From: Thermococcus sp.
GTDB lineage: Archaea; Methanobacteriota_B; Thermococci; Thermococcales; Thermococcaceae
NCBI GenBank assembly: GCA_027001105.1
Contig: JALTMZ010000031.1
Span: 1-15,761, forward strand
DNA length: 15,761 bases
Reading direction: 5' to 3'
The translations under genes and the position numbers were made by a program. Position 1 is the stretch's first letter; each line of letters opens with the position of its first letter. Shown piece by piece: positions 6,333 through 13,657 of the stretch. The notes under the pieces were generated by a model that ran no database searches, had not been told where the DNA came from, and saw only the letters and a list, made by a program, of their open reading frames with translations.

Positions 6333-7133
6333 TCACTTCCCAAATCGTCTCTCCCTCTTCTGGTACTCTCTAATTATCCTGAGAAAGTCTATCTTTCTAA
6401 ACTCTGGGAAGTATACATCAACGAAGAAGAGCTCGCTGTAGGCAATTTGGTAGAGCAAAAAGTTGCTTATCCTAATCTCACCGCCCGTCCTTATTACTAT
6501 ATCAGGGTCAGGCATGTTTGGAATGTATAGATATTTTTTCAAAAGCTCCTCATCAATGTCCTTTTTGGTTATATTTCCATCTTCGATATCGGCAACAATT
6601 CTCTTTATCGCATCAACTATCTCACTTCTCCCACCATACGCCAGAGCTATGTTTAGAATATAGTTGCTGTACTTTTTTGTAGCTCTTTCTGCTTCTTCAG
6701 CAGCTTTTCTTACGTTTTCTGGTAAAAGCTCTCTTCTCCCAATCACGTTAACCCTAATGCCATACTTGTGGACTCTTTCATCGTGAACCAATTCCTTAAA
6801 CTTCTGTTCGAAAAGATTCATAAGGGCATTAACTTCTTCAGGACTCCTCTTAAAGTTTTCAGTAGAGAACGCATAAACAGTTAAAGTTTTAATGTTAAGC
6901 TCTCTACACCACTCTAAAATCTCCTCGAGCTTCTTAGAGCCAAAGAGATGTCCATACCAAGGAGGTTTCTCAAGCTTCCTGGCCCATCTCCTGTTGCCAT
7001 CCATAATAATTGCCACATGCTTGGGAATTCTACCATTAGCCTTTACCTTTTCCAAAAGATAGCGCTCATACAAATCATAAACTGGCTTAAATAAAATATG
7101 GGGAATATGAGACATCACCCTATAAATTAACAT
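6333..7133 (-). CDS. uppS: cis-prenyltransferase (UppS family polyprenyl diphosphate synthase)
   Basis: A 266-aa cis-isoprenyl diphosphate synthase. It condenses isopentenyl diphosphate units onto an allylic primer to make the long polyprenyl phosphate that carries glycans; in archaea this is the dolichyl-type carrier for protein N-glycosylation. Family motifs are clear: HVAIIMDGNRRWAR (39-52) with catalytic D45, GHLFGSKK (61-68), YAFSTENFKRSPEEV (87-101), and DIVIRTGGEIRISNF (211-225) followed by the SELFF segment (233-237). Length is usual. The start is 6 nt after the stop of the gamma-carbonic-anhydrase-like gene, with GTGAT as the ribosome site, so the two are cotranscribed. The archaeal product chain length cannot be read from the sequence. 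Confidence 0.95.
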   Translation of the reverse strand: MLIYRVMSHIPHILFKPVYDLYERYLLEKVKANGRIPKHVAIIMDGNRRWARKLEKPPWYGHLFGSKKLEEILEWCRELNIKTLTVYAFSTENFKRSPEEVNALMNLFEQKFKELVHDERVHKYGIRVNVIGRRELLPENVRKAAEEAERATKKYSNYILNIALAYGGRSEIVDAIKRIVADIEDGNITKKDIDEELLKKYLYIPNMPDPDIVIRTGGEIRISNFLLYQIAYSELFFVDVYFPEFRKIDFLRIIREYQKRERRFGK

Positions 7134-7139
7134 TCGGCA

Positions 7140-7664
7140 TCACTCTATTCTTCTTCTGCCTCTAAGATGCTTTTCAGCAAGTTCTATATAAATTTCAGCA
7201 TTTTTCTTGGTCATCTCAATTTCTTTCTCGCTAAGCTGTCTGACCACCTTTCCTGGAACTCCAATGACCAGGCTATAATCTGGGATTTCTTTTCCTGGCG
7301 GAATTAATGCTCCAGCTCCAACGATAACGTGATTGCCAATCTTTGCTCCGTCGAGAATAATAGCACCCATTCCTATGATTACATAGTTTCCAATCCTTGC
7401 TCCGTGAACAACCGCATTATGTCCAATGGTCACATATTCGCCAATTATTGTCGGCTGTCCATGTGATGTGTGTATACTAACGTTGTCTTGGATGTTTGAG
7501 CCTTTTCCAACATAAATCTGCTCAATGTCCCCTCTGAGAACAGCCGATGGCCAAACACTGGTCTTTTCTTCAAGAACAACATCTCCAATTATAACTGCAT
7601 CTTCATCAACAAAAGCACTTTCATGGATTTTAGGCTTCTTTCCCTCAAACTCATAAATTGCCAT
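7140..7664 (-). CDS. gamma-carbonic anhydrase-like hexapeptide-repeat protein
   Basis: A 174-aa left-handed beta-helix protein of the gamma-carbonic anhydrase family (often annotated ferripyochelin-binding protein). Hexapeptide repeats run from about residue 12 to 140, followed by a C-terminal helix. The three zinc-ligand histidines are in place: H65 (VSIHTSHG), H82 and H87 (IGHNAVVH). The acidic proton-shuttle loop of the Methanosarcina enzyme Cam is missing, as in the shorter Pyrococcus homologue, so carbonic anhydrase activity is likely by family but not certain. I chose the ATG at 7664 rather than an open-frame extension to 7775, because GGTGGTGA stands 2 nt before it and the extension lacks family sequence and overlaps hjc. 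First gene of an operon with uppS. Confidence 0.9.
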   Translation of the reverse strand: MAIYEFEGKKPKIHESAFVDEDAVIIGDVVLEEKTSVWPSAVLRGDIEQIYVGKGSNIQDNVSIHTSHGQPTIIGEYVTIGHNAVVHGARIGNYVIIGMGAIILDGAKIGNHVIVGAGALIPPGKEIPDYSLVIGVPGKVVRQLSEKEIEMTKKNAEIYIELAEKHLRGRRRIE

Positions 7665-7666
7665 TT

Positions 7667-7674
7667 TCACCACC
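7667..7674 (-). promoter_or_regulatory. ribosome binding site deciding the gamma-CA start
   Basis: GGTGGTGA on the minus strand, two bases before ATG 7664. The same sequence and spacing precede the TET3 GTG start at 9786. Confidence 0.7.
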
Positions 7675-7694
7675 ACACTGAACTTTCCGGCAGA

Positions 7695-7722
7695 ACTTAT
7701 AAATCTTGACCAGCATAATTTA
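7695..7722. promoter_or_regulatory. divergent promoters of the gamma-CA operon and hjc
   Basis: ATTTATAAGT on the minus strand (7695-7704) is a good TATA box about 36 nt before the gamma-CA ATG. TAATTTA on the plus strand (7716-7722) lies about 35 nt before the hjc ATG and is a weaker box. Unlike the other short divergent gaps in this window, the boxes point away from each other without overlapping transcription starts. Confidence 0.5.
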
Positions 7723-7753
7723 ACTGATAACTGTGGAAAATTGAGGGGATAGT

Positions 7754-8158
7754 ATGAGGTATAGAAAGGGGGCAAGTGCTGAAAGGGAACTTATTAAAAT
7801 GCTTGAAAAAGGAGGTTTTGCTGTTATCCGCTCTGCTGGGAGTAAGAAGGTTGATATAGTTGCTGGAAATGGGAAGCTTTACCTCTGCATTGAAGTTAAA
7901 AGCACTAAAAGGGAAAAACTCTATGTTAATGGAGAAGATGTAAATAAGCTGGTAAGTTTTGCAGAAAAATTTGGAGGTAAAGCGATTATTGCGGTGAAGT
8001 TCATAAACAACGGCTGGTACTTTTTTTATCCGAATCAGCTTACAAAAAGCGGCAAAAACTATAAAATAAGCTTGAGAGATGCAAGGTATAAAGGGTTAGG
8101 GTTTGATGAAATAATTGGAAAACAAATGTCTTTAGATGAGGTGATTAAGCGTGAATAA
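7754..8158 (+). CDS. hjc: archaeal Holliday junction resolvase Hjc
   Basis: A 134-aa homodimeric endonuclease that cuts four-way DNA junctions during recombinational repair and fork restart. It carries the archaeal resolvase/restriction-endonuclease-like core: [10 protein letters not shown] with E10, [10 protein letters not shown] with D34, and YLCIEVKST with E47 and K49, matching catalytic E9/D33/E46/K48 of the Pyrococcus enzyme. R4, next to the N-terminus, fits the conserved basic DNA-contact residue. The start is preceded by GAGGGGAT. The C-terminal tail (about residues 95-134) is less conserved. The last 8 bp overlap the start of a surface-protein gene, so the two are probably on one mRNA. 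Confidence 0.95.
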   Translation: MRYRKGASAERELIKMLEKGGFAVIRSAGSKKVDIVAGNGKLYLCIEVKSTKREKLYVNGEDVNKLVSFAEKFGGKAIIAVKFINNGWYFFYPNQLTKSGKNYKISLRDARYKGLGFDEIIGKQMSLDEVIKRE

Positions 8159-9698
8159 ATGGCCAGCTATTGCTCTAATTTTTGTATTGATGTTCCCCAT
8201 CGTTCCGTTGGTAAAAGCTCAGCCGTTAATCATAATAGGCGTTTCGCAGGAATACTTCGAAGGTAGACCCGGAGATATCATAAAATTACCGGTTACCGTT
8301 AGAAATGTTGGGAATGAAACTGCCAACAATATAACCGTATATATTTCTGGACCCGTTAAGGGCTTCCAGTACACAATGGCGGCAATATCCAAGCTTGAAC
8401 CCAATCAAAACACCACTGTCGAACTTACCATCTACATCAAAGATGATGCAAGAGCTGGAACATACGATCTAAAAATTGTCGGTCGTGTTGGTGCCCTGCT
8501 TTTTGAAAAACCAATAAAGGTAAGAGTCCTTACGGTCATTGATTATAAGCTTGACATTCAAGTTAGAGATAGATACCTTTATGGCACTGATGTCGAGGCT
8601 ACACTTATTGTAAAGTCTCTTTCAAACGGAGTTATAGTTGGAACAATAAGCTATGAACTGTATTCTGAAGAGGGCTTGTTGAAAAGGAATTCCTGGGTAA
8701 CATACATAAATCCCCAAGATAAGTGGTCATATACTCTGTTCCTTCCAAAACCTGATGTTGGAAAGTATACGATAATCCTAAGAGCAGAATTTGCCGGAAT
8801 CACAAGGACACTTACAAAGAGCTTTGTAGTGTACAGAAGAAACCTCACCTATGAAGCATACTTTGAGAATGGCGTAATTTATGTGAGGGTTATGGATAAA
8901 GAAGGGAACGGTGTTAAAGACATACCAGTCGAAATTGAGGGAGTGCTTTTTAAAACTGATCCATATGGGATTGTCAAGTACGAAGCCAAAGAACCCGGGG
9001 TTTACAAGATAAAGCTAAACCTCGATGGTAAGATTGTTGAAACCTTTGTTGAGGTTAAAAAGTTGTTTGTTAACTGGGAGCAAAAAAATGGGACGTTGAT
9101 TTTATATACCAGAGATGCTTCCGGAAAGGGGATCTCAAATGTCAGCATTGAAGCGATCGGACCAAAAGGCAGAGTTTATGCGGTGACAGACGAGAACGGA
9201 CGAGCAGAAATAAGTTTAAATGAGACAGGATACGGATTGATCACAGTGAAGGCTGAGAGCTCAAGGTACATAGGAGCTGAGATAAGTATAACTGCTGAAA
9301 AACCAAAGCCCAAGGAAACCCCCACCATAACAATAACCACGACAAGAACTCCAACACCAATCCAACTTAATATGACATCAACCCAGATTGAGCAGCCGAA
9401 AAAGGGCTATGGCTACCTGCCAATAATTTTTATCATTTCTGCAGTACTCTTTGGGACTACATCATATGTAGCGTTTTTCATGCCGATAATACTTGAAGAG
9501 CAGCTTGATAAGTACTATTTTGTTAAAGTCAAAGCTCCCAAGCTGAGAGGTATTAGAAACTTCAGATATGAGAAGGTGATAAATGCAGTTGATGCAAGGG
9601 CTACAAAGGGCAAAGTCAGCATTGATGGCAATAAAGTGGTATGGGAAATTGGAGAACTTGAGCCTGAAGAGGAGGCATTTTTGCAGGTTTTGCTTTGA
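8151..9698 (+). CDS. single-pass surface protein with NEW3/Ig-like repeats and cytoplasmic tail
   Basis: A 515-aa protein starting with GTG after a near-perfect ribosome site GAGGTGAT (8138-8145) inside hjc. A signal peptide covers residues 1-23 (cleavage likely after VKA). Residues about 25-127 resemble a NEW3/CARDB-type beta domain ([16 protein letters not shown]). A second beta domain spans about 130-226, and two CNA-B-like domains span about 232-303 and 305-382 ([28 protein letters not shown]). A Thr/Pro-rich linker (383-418) is probably glycosylated, and at least eight N-x-S/T sequons are present. One membrane helix (about 421-447) is followed by a 68-residue cytoplasmic tail. The exact role is unknown; adhesion, cell-wall binding or sensing are possible. 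Operon partner is hjc. Confidence 0.8.
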   Translation: MNKWPAIALIFVLMFPIVPLVKAQPLIIIGVSQEYFEGRPGDIIKLPVTVRNVGNETANNITVYISGPVKGFQYTMAAISKLEPNQNTTVELTIYIKDDARAGTYDLKIVGRVGALLFEKPIKVRVLTVIDYKLDIQVRDRYLYGTDVEATLIVKSLSNGVIVGTISYELYSEEGLLKRNSWVTYINPQDKWSYTLFLPKPDVGKYTIILRAEFAGITRTLTKSFVVYRRNLTYEAYFENGVIYVRVMDKEGNGVKDIPVEIEGVLFKTDPYGIVKYEAKEPGVYKIKLNLDGKIVETFVEVKKLFVNWEQKNGTLILYTRDASGKGISNVSIEAIGPKGRVYAVTDENGRAEISLNETGYGLITVKAESSRYIGAEISITAEKPKPKETPTITITTTRTPTPIQLNMTSTQIEQPKKGYGYLPIIFIISAVLFGTTSYVAFFMPIILEEQLDKYYFVKVKAPKLRGIRNFRYEKVINAVDARATKGKVSIDGNKVVWEIGELEPEEEAFLQVLL

Positions 9699-9713
9699 TT
9701 TTGTTTTTAATTT
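9699..9713 (+). terminator. T-rich terminator after the surface-protein gene
   Basis: TTTTGTTTTTAATTT follows directly on the stop codon, the usual form of archaeal intrinsic termination. No stem is needed or seen. Confidence 0.5.
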
Positions 9714-9775
9714 CTCGTCGAGCACATAAAACCTTTTAAGCATAGTTAAACACACTAAGATAGGAATCTAAATGG

Positions 9776-9783
9776 GGTGGTGA
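9776..9783 (+). promoter_or_regulatory. ribosome binding site deciding the TET3 start
   Basis: GGTGGTGA, two bases before GTG 9786. It contains the GTG codons at 9777 and 9780, so these are more likely part of the ribosome site than starts. Confidence 0.65.
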
Positions 9784-9785
9784 AA

Positions 9786-10823
9786 GTGGTAGACTTTGAG
9801 CTTTTGAGGAAAGTTGTTGAAGCTCCCGGTGTCAGCGGATACGAGTTTTTAGGAATTCGAGACGTTGTTGTTGGGGCTTTGAAGGATTACGTTGATGAAA
9901 TTAAAATTGACAAGCTTGGCAATGTTATTGCCCACAAAAAGGGGAGCGGACCAAAAATCATGATTGCAGCACATATGGATAAAATCGGCCTGATGGTAAA
10001 TCACATTGATAAAAACGGCTACCTCCACGTGGTTCCTATTGGAGGAGTCGATCCAAGAACCTTGGTTGCCCAGAGGGTGAGAATATTTACAGAGAACGGA
10101 GAACTCTATGGGGTTGTTGGTCACATCCCGCCACACTTAACAAAGCCAGAGGAGAGGAAGAAAGCCGCAGACTGGGACACGATTGTTGTTGATGTTGGTG
10201 CGGACTCAAAAGATGATGTTGAAAAAATGGGAATTAAAGTTGGAACAGTGATGGAATTTGCTCCCGCATTCACAAAGCTCACGGAGAATAGGTTTGCATC
10301 TCCTTATTTGGACGATAGAATTTGCCTTTATGCAATGATAGAAACTGCGAGAGCTGTTGAAAATCATGAAGCTGACATATATTTTGTTGCAAGTGTTCAG
10401 GAGGAGGTTGGACTGAGAGGTGCAAGGGTTGCGAGCTATGCAATTGACCCCGAGATTGGAATTGCAATGGATGTAACATTTGCCAAGCAGCCCGGAGATA
10501 AGGGCAAAATCGTCGTTGAGCTTGGCAAAGGTCCCGTTATGGACGTTGGTCCAAACATAAATCCAAAGGTCAGAGCATTCGCCGAAGAAGTCGCTAAGAA
10601 GTATGAGATTCCGCTTCAAGTTGAGCCAAGCCCAAGACCAACGGGAACAGATGCAAACATCATGCAGATCAATAGAGAGGGTGTTGCAACTGCCGTTTTA
10701 AGCATTCCAATTAAATACATGCACTCACAAGTCGAATTGGCTGATGCGAGAGATGTTGACAACACAATTAAGCTGGCCAAGCATTTCCTTGAAGAACTCA
10801 AGCCTATGAATTTAATCCCCTGA
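9786..10823 (+). CDS. TET aminopeptidase, M42 family (TET3-like, lysyl)
   Basis: A 345-aa cobalt/zinc aminopeptidase that assembles into dodecameric tetrahedra and degrades peptides released by the proteasome and other proteases. Numbered from this start, the metal ligands and base are H63 and D65 (AAHMDKIG), D176 (PYLDDR), E206-E207 ([10 protein letters not shown]206 the general base), D229 (AMDVT) and H313 (YMHSQVE). The sequence closely matches my memory of P. horikoshii TET3 (PH1821), including [11 protein letters not shown] and the C-terminal KPM end, which suggests preference for lysine/basic N-terminal residues. GTG at 9786 is chosen because the preceding GGTGGTGA matches the gamma-CA ribosome site exactly and the N-terminus then aligns with TET3; GTG at 9777 would add three residues. 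Archaemetzincin follows. Confidence 0.93.
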   Translation: MVDFELLRKVVEAPGVSGYEFLGIRDVVVGALKDYVDEIKIDKLGNVIAHKKGSGPKIMIAAHMDKIGLMVNHIDKNGYLHVVPIGGVDPRTLVAQRVRIFTENGELYGVVGHIPPHLTKPEERKKAADWDTIVVDVGADSKDDVEKMGIKVGTVMEFAPAFTKLTENRFASPYLDDRICLYAMIETARAVENHEADIYFVASVQEEVGLRGARVASYAIDPEIGIAMDVTFAKQPGDKGKIVVELGKGPVMDVGPNINPKVRAFAEEVAKKYEIPLQVEPSPRPTGTDANIMQINREGVATAVLSIPIKYMHSQVELADARDVDNTIKLAKHFLEELKPMNLIP

Positions 10824-10928
10824 TTTTCTTAATACTTATTTTCCAAAAGCCTTATCTTTTCTTGGTGCAGAGTTACTATTGATGTTGGGTTGATGTTCCT
10901 GTTTACTGAGATTCCATGGGGGACTAAA
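10824..10928 (+). other. 105-bp gap between TET3 and archaemetzincin
   Basis: The gap opens with T-rich sequence (TTTTCTTAATACTTATTTT), a possible weak terminator. CCTTATCTTTT near 10850-10860 could be a TATA-like box for the next gene. Neither is strong. Confidence 0.3.
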
Positions 10929-11486
10929 ATGACAAGACTCCTAATAGTTCCAATAGTTTTAGAAAAAATTGGAAAAGACGTCGTCGTTGCTGTTGCTGAT
11001 TATGTTGAACAGTTTTACTCAAAGTTTGGACTGCGTGTTATCATTCTTTCAGAAATCGGTATAGATAACTTTTCTGTTGAATACAACTGGAATAGGGGAC
11101 AGTTTCTTGGAAGGACATTCCTTCCTACTTTGGCACAAATTAAAGACACATTAAGAGCCGGCGCTGCCCTTGGCATAACAGACGCTGATTTATACGAAAA
11201 AGGCTTAAACTTCATATTCGGCCTGGCAAGCCCATACTTGAAGGTCGCAATAATTTCGCTACACAGGCTCAGACCTGAATTTTACGGGGAAATTAATAAT
11301 GGGGAGTTATTGAAAGATAGAGCGATAAAAGAAGCCATGCACGAGCTGGGTCATGTGTTTGGTCTTGAACACTGCCCAAATCCCAAATGTGTTATGCATT
11401 TCTCCAACTCAATCCTTGATACAGATTTAAAGAGCAGGGAGTACTGTGATAACTGTTTGAAAAAACTTAAGGAGGTATTTGAATGA
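10929..11486 (+). CDS. amzA: archaemetzincin, zinc metalloprotease
   Basis: A 185-aa metzincin-clan protease. The diagnostic archaemetzincin motif is complete: HELGHVFGLEH (138-148; catalytic E139, zinc ligands H138, H142, H148) followed by C149, C154, M156 (the Met-turn) and C173-x-x-C176, the cysteines binding a second structural zinc. Family members act as peptidases on selected substrates; physiological targets in archaea are unknown. The frame is open back to 10890, but I chose ATG 10929 because MTRLLIVPIV is the family N-terminus and GGGGGA precedes it, whereas no ribosome site precedes the TTG/ATG at 10890-10893. Its stop overlaps the next start (ATGA), so it is cotranscribed with the CYTH gene. 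Confidence 0.93.
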   Translation: MTRLLIVPIVLEKIGKDVVVAVADYVEQFYSKFGLRVIILSEIGIDNFSVEYNWNRGQFLGRTFLPTLAQIKDTLRAGAALGITDADLYEKGLNFIFGLASPYLKVAIISLHRLRPEFYGEINNGELLKDRAIKEAMHELGHVFGLEHCPNPKCVMHFSNSILDTDLKSREYCDNCLKKLKEVFE

Positions 11487-12037
11487 TTGAAATTGAGCTT
11501 AAAGGGTACGCCAATAATAGGATTTTTGAAAAAGTTAGGGAGAGATTTGAATTCATGAGAAAAGAGATGCATGAGGATATCTATTACCAGCATCCGTGCA
11601 GGGATTTTTCTAAAACTGATGAAGCTCTACGGATTAGGATAAAACGGTTTAACGGACATTTTGAGGCATTTTTGACCTATAAAGGTCCTAAACTGGATAA
11701 CATGTCAAAAACCCGAAAAGAGATAGAAGTTCCCATAAGCGACGTAGATGCATATTCTGATCTACTGACTTCCTTAGGATTTAAAAAAGTCCTGACTATC
11801 GTGAAAGTCAGAGAAAAATACTACGTTGAAAAAGGTGTGACAATTACGCTTGATGAGGTTGAAGGATTGGGAAAGTTCATCGAAATTGAAAAGCTCGTTA
11901 AAGAAGAAAAGGACATTAAAAACGAAGTCAAAAAGCTTCGGGAGATTCTTGAAGGTCTTGGGGTTGAAAGATTTGAACGAAGGTCTTATCTGGAGCTTCT
12001 GCTTGAGAAGTTGAAGAAAAATGGTTCCCAAACTTAA
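11483..12037 (+). CDS. CYTH domain protein (class IV adenylate cyclase CyaB / triphosphatase-like)
   Basis: A 184-aa member of the CYTH superfamily, eight-stranded tunnel enzymes that act on triphosphates. The signature EIELK (E3, E5, K7) opens the protein. Later tunnel residues include R50 and R52 (ALRIRIKR), K67, R78, E80 and E82 (TRKEIEV), R110, D124 and E126 (LDEVEGLG), and E134/E136 (FIEIEKL). Family members make cAMP (CyaB), or hydrolyse inorganic triphosphate or thiamine triphosphate; which applies here cannot be read from the motifs, and archaeal members are usually only annotated CyaB by homology. A strong ribosome site GGAGGT lies at 11471-11476. It overlaps archaemetzincin by 4 bp and the helical protein gene by 17 bp. 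The order TET3-archaemetzincin-CYTH matches P. horikoshii as I recall it. Confidence 0.9.
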   Translation: MIEIELKGYANNRIFEKVRERFEFMRKEMHEDIYYQHPCRDFSKTDEALRIRIKRFNGHFEAFLTYKGPKLDNMSKTRKEIEVPISDVDAYSDLLTSLGFKKVLTIVKVREKYYVEKGVTITLDEVEGLGKFIEIEKLVKEEKDIKNEVKKLREILEGLGVERFERRSYLELLLEKLKKNGSQT

Positions 12038-12827
12038 TAAATTCAGGAAACATCTCAGCAAACTCACAAAAGGAGAGAAAGACGATGTTATATTCGGATT
12101 AGTTGAAGCAGCTTTAAAGCGAGAAGACCTTAATGCAGCAATAAGTGAAGTCAGGCGAATTAAAAACGATTATTATCTTTTCCTTGGAGTTCGAAGTATC
12201 GTAAAGAAGATAATTCAACTAACCAAGAAAAGCATTAATAAGTTTGGAGATGTATTGAAGCATGAAAAAGAAGCTTTTAGGAAGTATTTAAAAGAGCTTG
12301 TTATTCTGGCAAATTCCATAACAGAAGAAAGGCTGAGAGCTATTATTTTTGCAGATATTGCAATCGCATTTTATCTGATTGATGAAAGCCTCGAAGGGGA
12401 TTTAGCACTAAGAACAAGCCTTGATCTCGCTGAAAAGCTGAAAGATGACGATGTAACTTTTGAAATAGTTTACTCGTTAGTAGAAAATGATCTCCTTGAA
12501 AAAGCAGCATATACGATGAGTCTCGTCAGAAACAGGAAGAAGCTGGATGTAATTCTTTCGTACCTGGCGCTCCATCTTTATAAGGAAGGCAGAGAAGATG
12601 ATGCAGCCAAAGTCATAACGCACATCCAGAGCGATTTCCATAAGATCATGGCACTCTGCAAGATAGCCGCGTTCGAATCTAAGAGGGACAAAAAGAAGGC
12701 GGAACAAATATTAAAAAAAGCTACGGAACTTTTAAAGGACATAGAGAATCCAGTGCTGAGATTCGAAGCATTTATAAAGATTGCTGAGTTACAGGAAGAA
12801 CTCGCTGGTAGATTTAGATTTTCATGA
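12021..12827 (+). CDS. helical-repeat (TPR-like) protein, unknown function
   Basis: A 268-aa, almost wholly alpha-helical, soluble protein with no signal peptide and only isolated hydrophobic patches. Several segments show the small/large residue alternation of TPR-like helical hairpins, e.g. around residues 177-200 (SYLALHLYKEGREDDAAKV) and 205-245 (KIMALCKIAAF...KKAEQILKKATELL). No catalytic motif is visible. It is not a CHAD domain, the usual helical partner of CYTH enzymes. The ATG sits inside the CYTH gene (17-bp overlap) without a strong ribosome site, which suggests translational coupling and perhaps a physical partnership with the CYTH or archaemetzincin product; that is inference. 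Its last 14 bp overlap the convergent ABC ATPase gene. Confidence 0.78.
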   Translation: MVPKLNKFRKHLSKLTKGEKDDVIFGLVEAALKREDLNAAISEVRRIKNDYYLFLGVRSIVKKIIQLTKKSINKFGDVLKHEKEAFRKYLKELVILANSITEERLRAIIFADIAIAFYLIDESLEGDLALRTSLDLAEKLKDDDVTFEIVYSLVENDLLEKAAYTMSLVRNRKKLDVILSYLALHLYKEGREDDAAKVITHIQSDFHKIMALCKIAAFESKRDKKKAEQILKKATELLKDIENPVLRFEAFIKIAELQEELAGRFRFS

Positions 12828-13656
12828 TGCTTTTTAACTTATTTATTAACTCTTTCTCACTGAGTGCCGATCTCTCTAAAAGTCCCTTCTTCTTTAGTTT
12901 GTGGGATATCCTAACGCTGGCGGGCAATCTGATTCCAAGATTTTGAAGAAGCTCCACCTCCTCAAAGACATTTTTTGGTTTGCCCTCCAGCACTATTTCG
13001 CCTTTATCGAGAACTACAACTCTATCTGCAAAACTCAGGATGTACTCTGTATTATGCTCTACCAGAACTATTGTAATGCCCTGTTCCTTGTTTAACAAGG
13101 TTATCAAGCTCAATACCTGCTCTTTACCAAGAGGATCAAGTTGGGAAGTGGGCTCATCCAGAACCAAAACTTCAGGCTTCATTGCCAAGACGCTTGCAAT
13201 TGCCAACCTTTGTTTTTGACCACCGCTTAAGTTTGGAGGGAATTCATTTTCAAGACCCTCTAAACCCGCAATCCTTAATGCCCATTTGATTCTCCTTTTT
13301 ATCTCTTCAGGATCCAAACCAAGATTTTCGAGACCAAATGCAACTTCTTCTTCGACAGTCATATTGAAAAGCTGAGAATCGGGATTCTGGAGAACGAGGC
13401 CCACAATTGTAGACAGCTTCGCGACGCTTGTCTCTTTTGTATTGTAACCCTTTACGTAAACATCCCCTCTAAGCTCTCCCCTTATAGAGTGGGGTATTAT
13501 CCCGTTAAAGGTGAGGCATAGCGTTGACTTTCCACTCCCGCTCGGTCCAAGTATCCCCACGAATTCTCCCTTCTTTATCTTCAAATTGATATCTTTGAGG
13601 GAATAACTCTTGGCTCTTGAGTATCTGAAACTCAGATCTTCAACTCTTATGAGCAT
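12814..13656 (-). CDS. ECF-type ABC transporter ATP-binding protein (EcfA/CbiO-like)
   Basis: A 280-aa ABC ATPase. Walker A is GPSGSGKST (37-45), the Q-loop is LQNPDSQLF (89-97), the signature is LSGGQKQR (143-150), Walker B is VLVLDEP (163-169), the D-loop is SQLD (171-174) and the H-loop is VEHN with H201. The NPDSQLF...VEEEVAFGLENLGL stretch (91-114) is characteristic of the A components of energy-coupling-factor transporters for vitamins and of cobalt/nickel importers. An ECF importer also needs EcfT and an S component; neither is in this window. The gene begins 1 nt after the trkH stop with ribosome site GAGAGGGAG, so it is cotranscribed with trkH. Substrate unknown. Confidence 0.92.
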   Translation of the reverse strand: MLIRVEDLSFRYSRAKSYSLKDINLKIKKGEFVGILGPSGSGKSTLCLTFNGIIPHSIRGELRGDVYVKGYNTKETSVAKLSTIVGLVLQNPDSQLFNMTVEEEVAFGLENLGLDPEEIKRRIKWALRIAGLEGLENEFPPNLSGGQKQRLAIASVLAMKPEVLVLDEPTSQLDPLGKEQVLSLITLLNKEQGITIVLVEHNTEYILSFADRVVVLDKGEIVLEGKPKNVFEEVELLQNLGIRLPASVRISHKLKKKGLLERSALSEKELINKLKSIMKI

Positions 13657-13657
13657 T

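Noticed and set aside
7665..7775. N-terminal extension of the gamma-carbonic-anhydrase-like protein
   Set aside because: The extension overlaps hjc, includes the TATA box region, and is unlike the family; the GGTGGTGA site points to ATG 7664.
10890..10928. Upstream TTG/ATG start for archaemetzincin
   Set aside because: No ribosome site before it, and family proteins begin near MTRLLIVPIV.
12021..12827. CHAD domain in the helical protein beside the CYTH gene
   Set aside because: CHAD proteins have conserved histidines and H-x-x-R-V-x-x-R-R-type motifs, which are missing.
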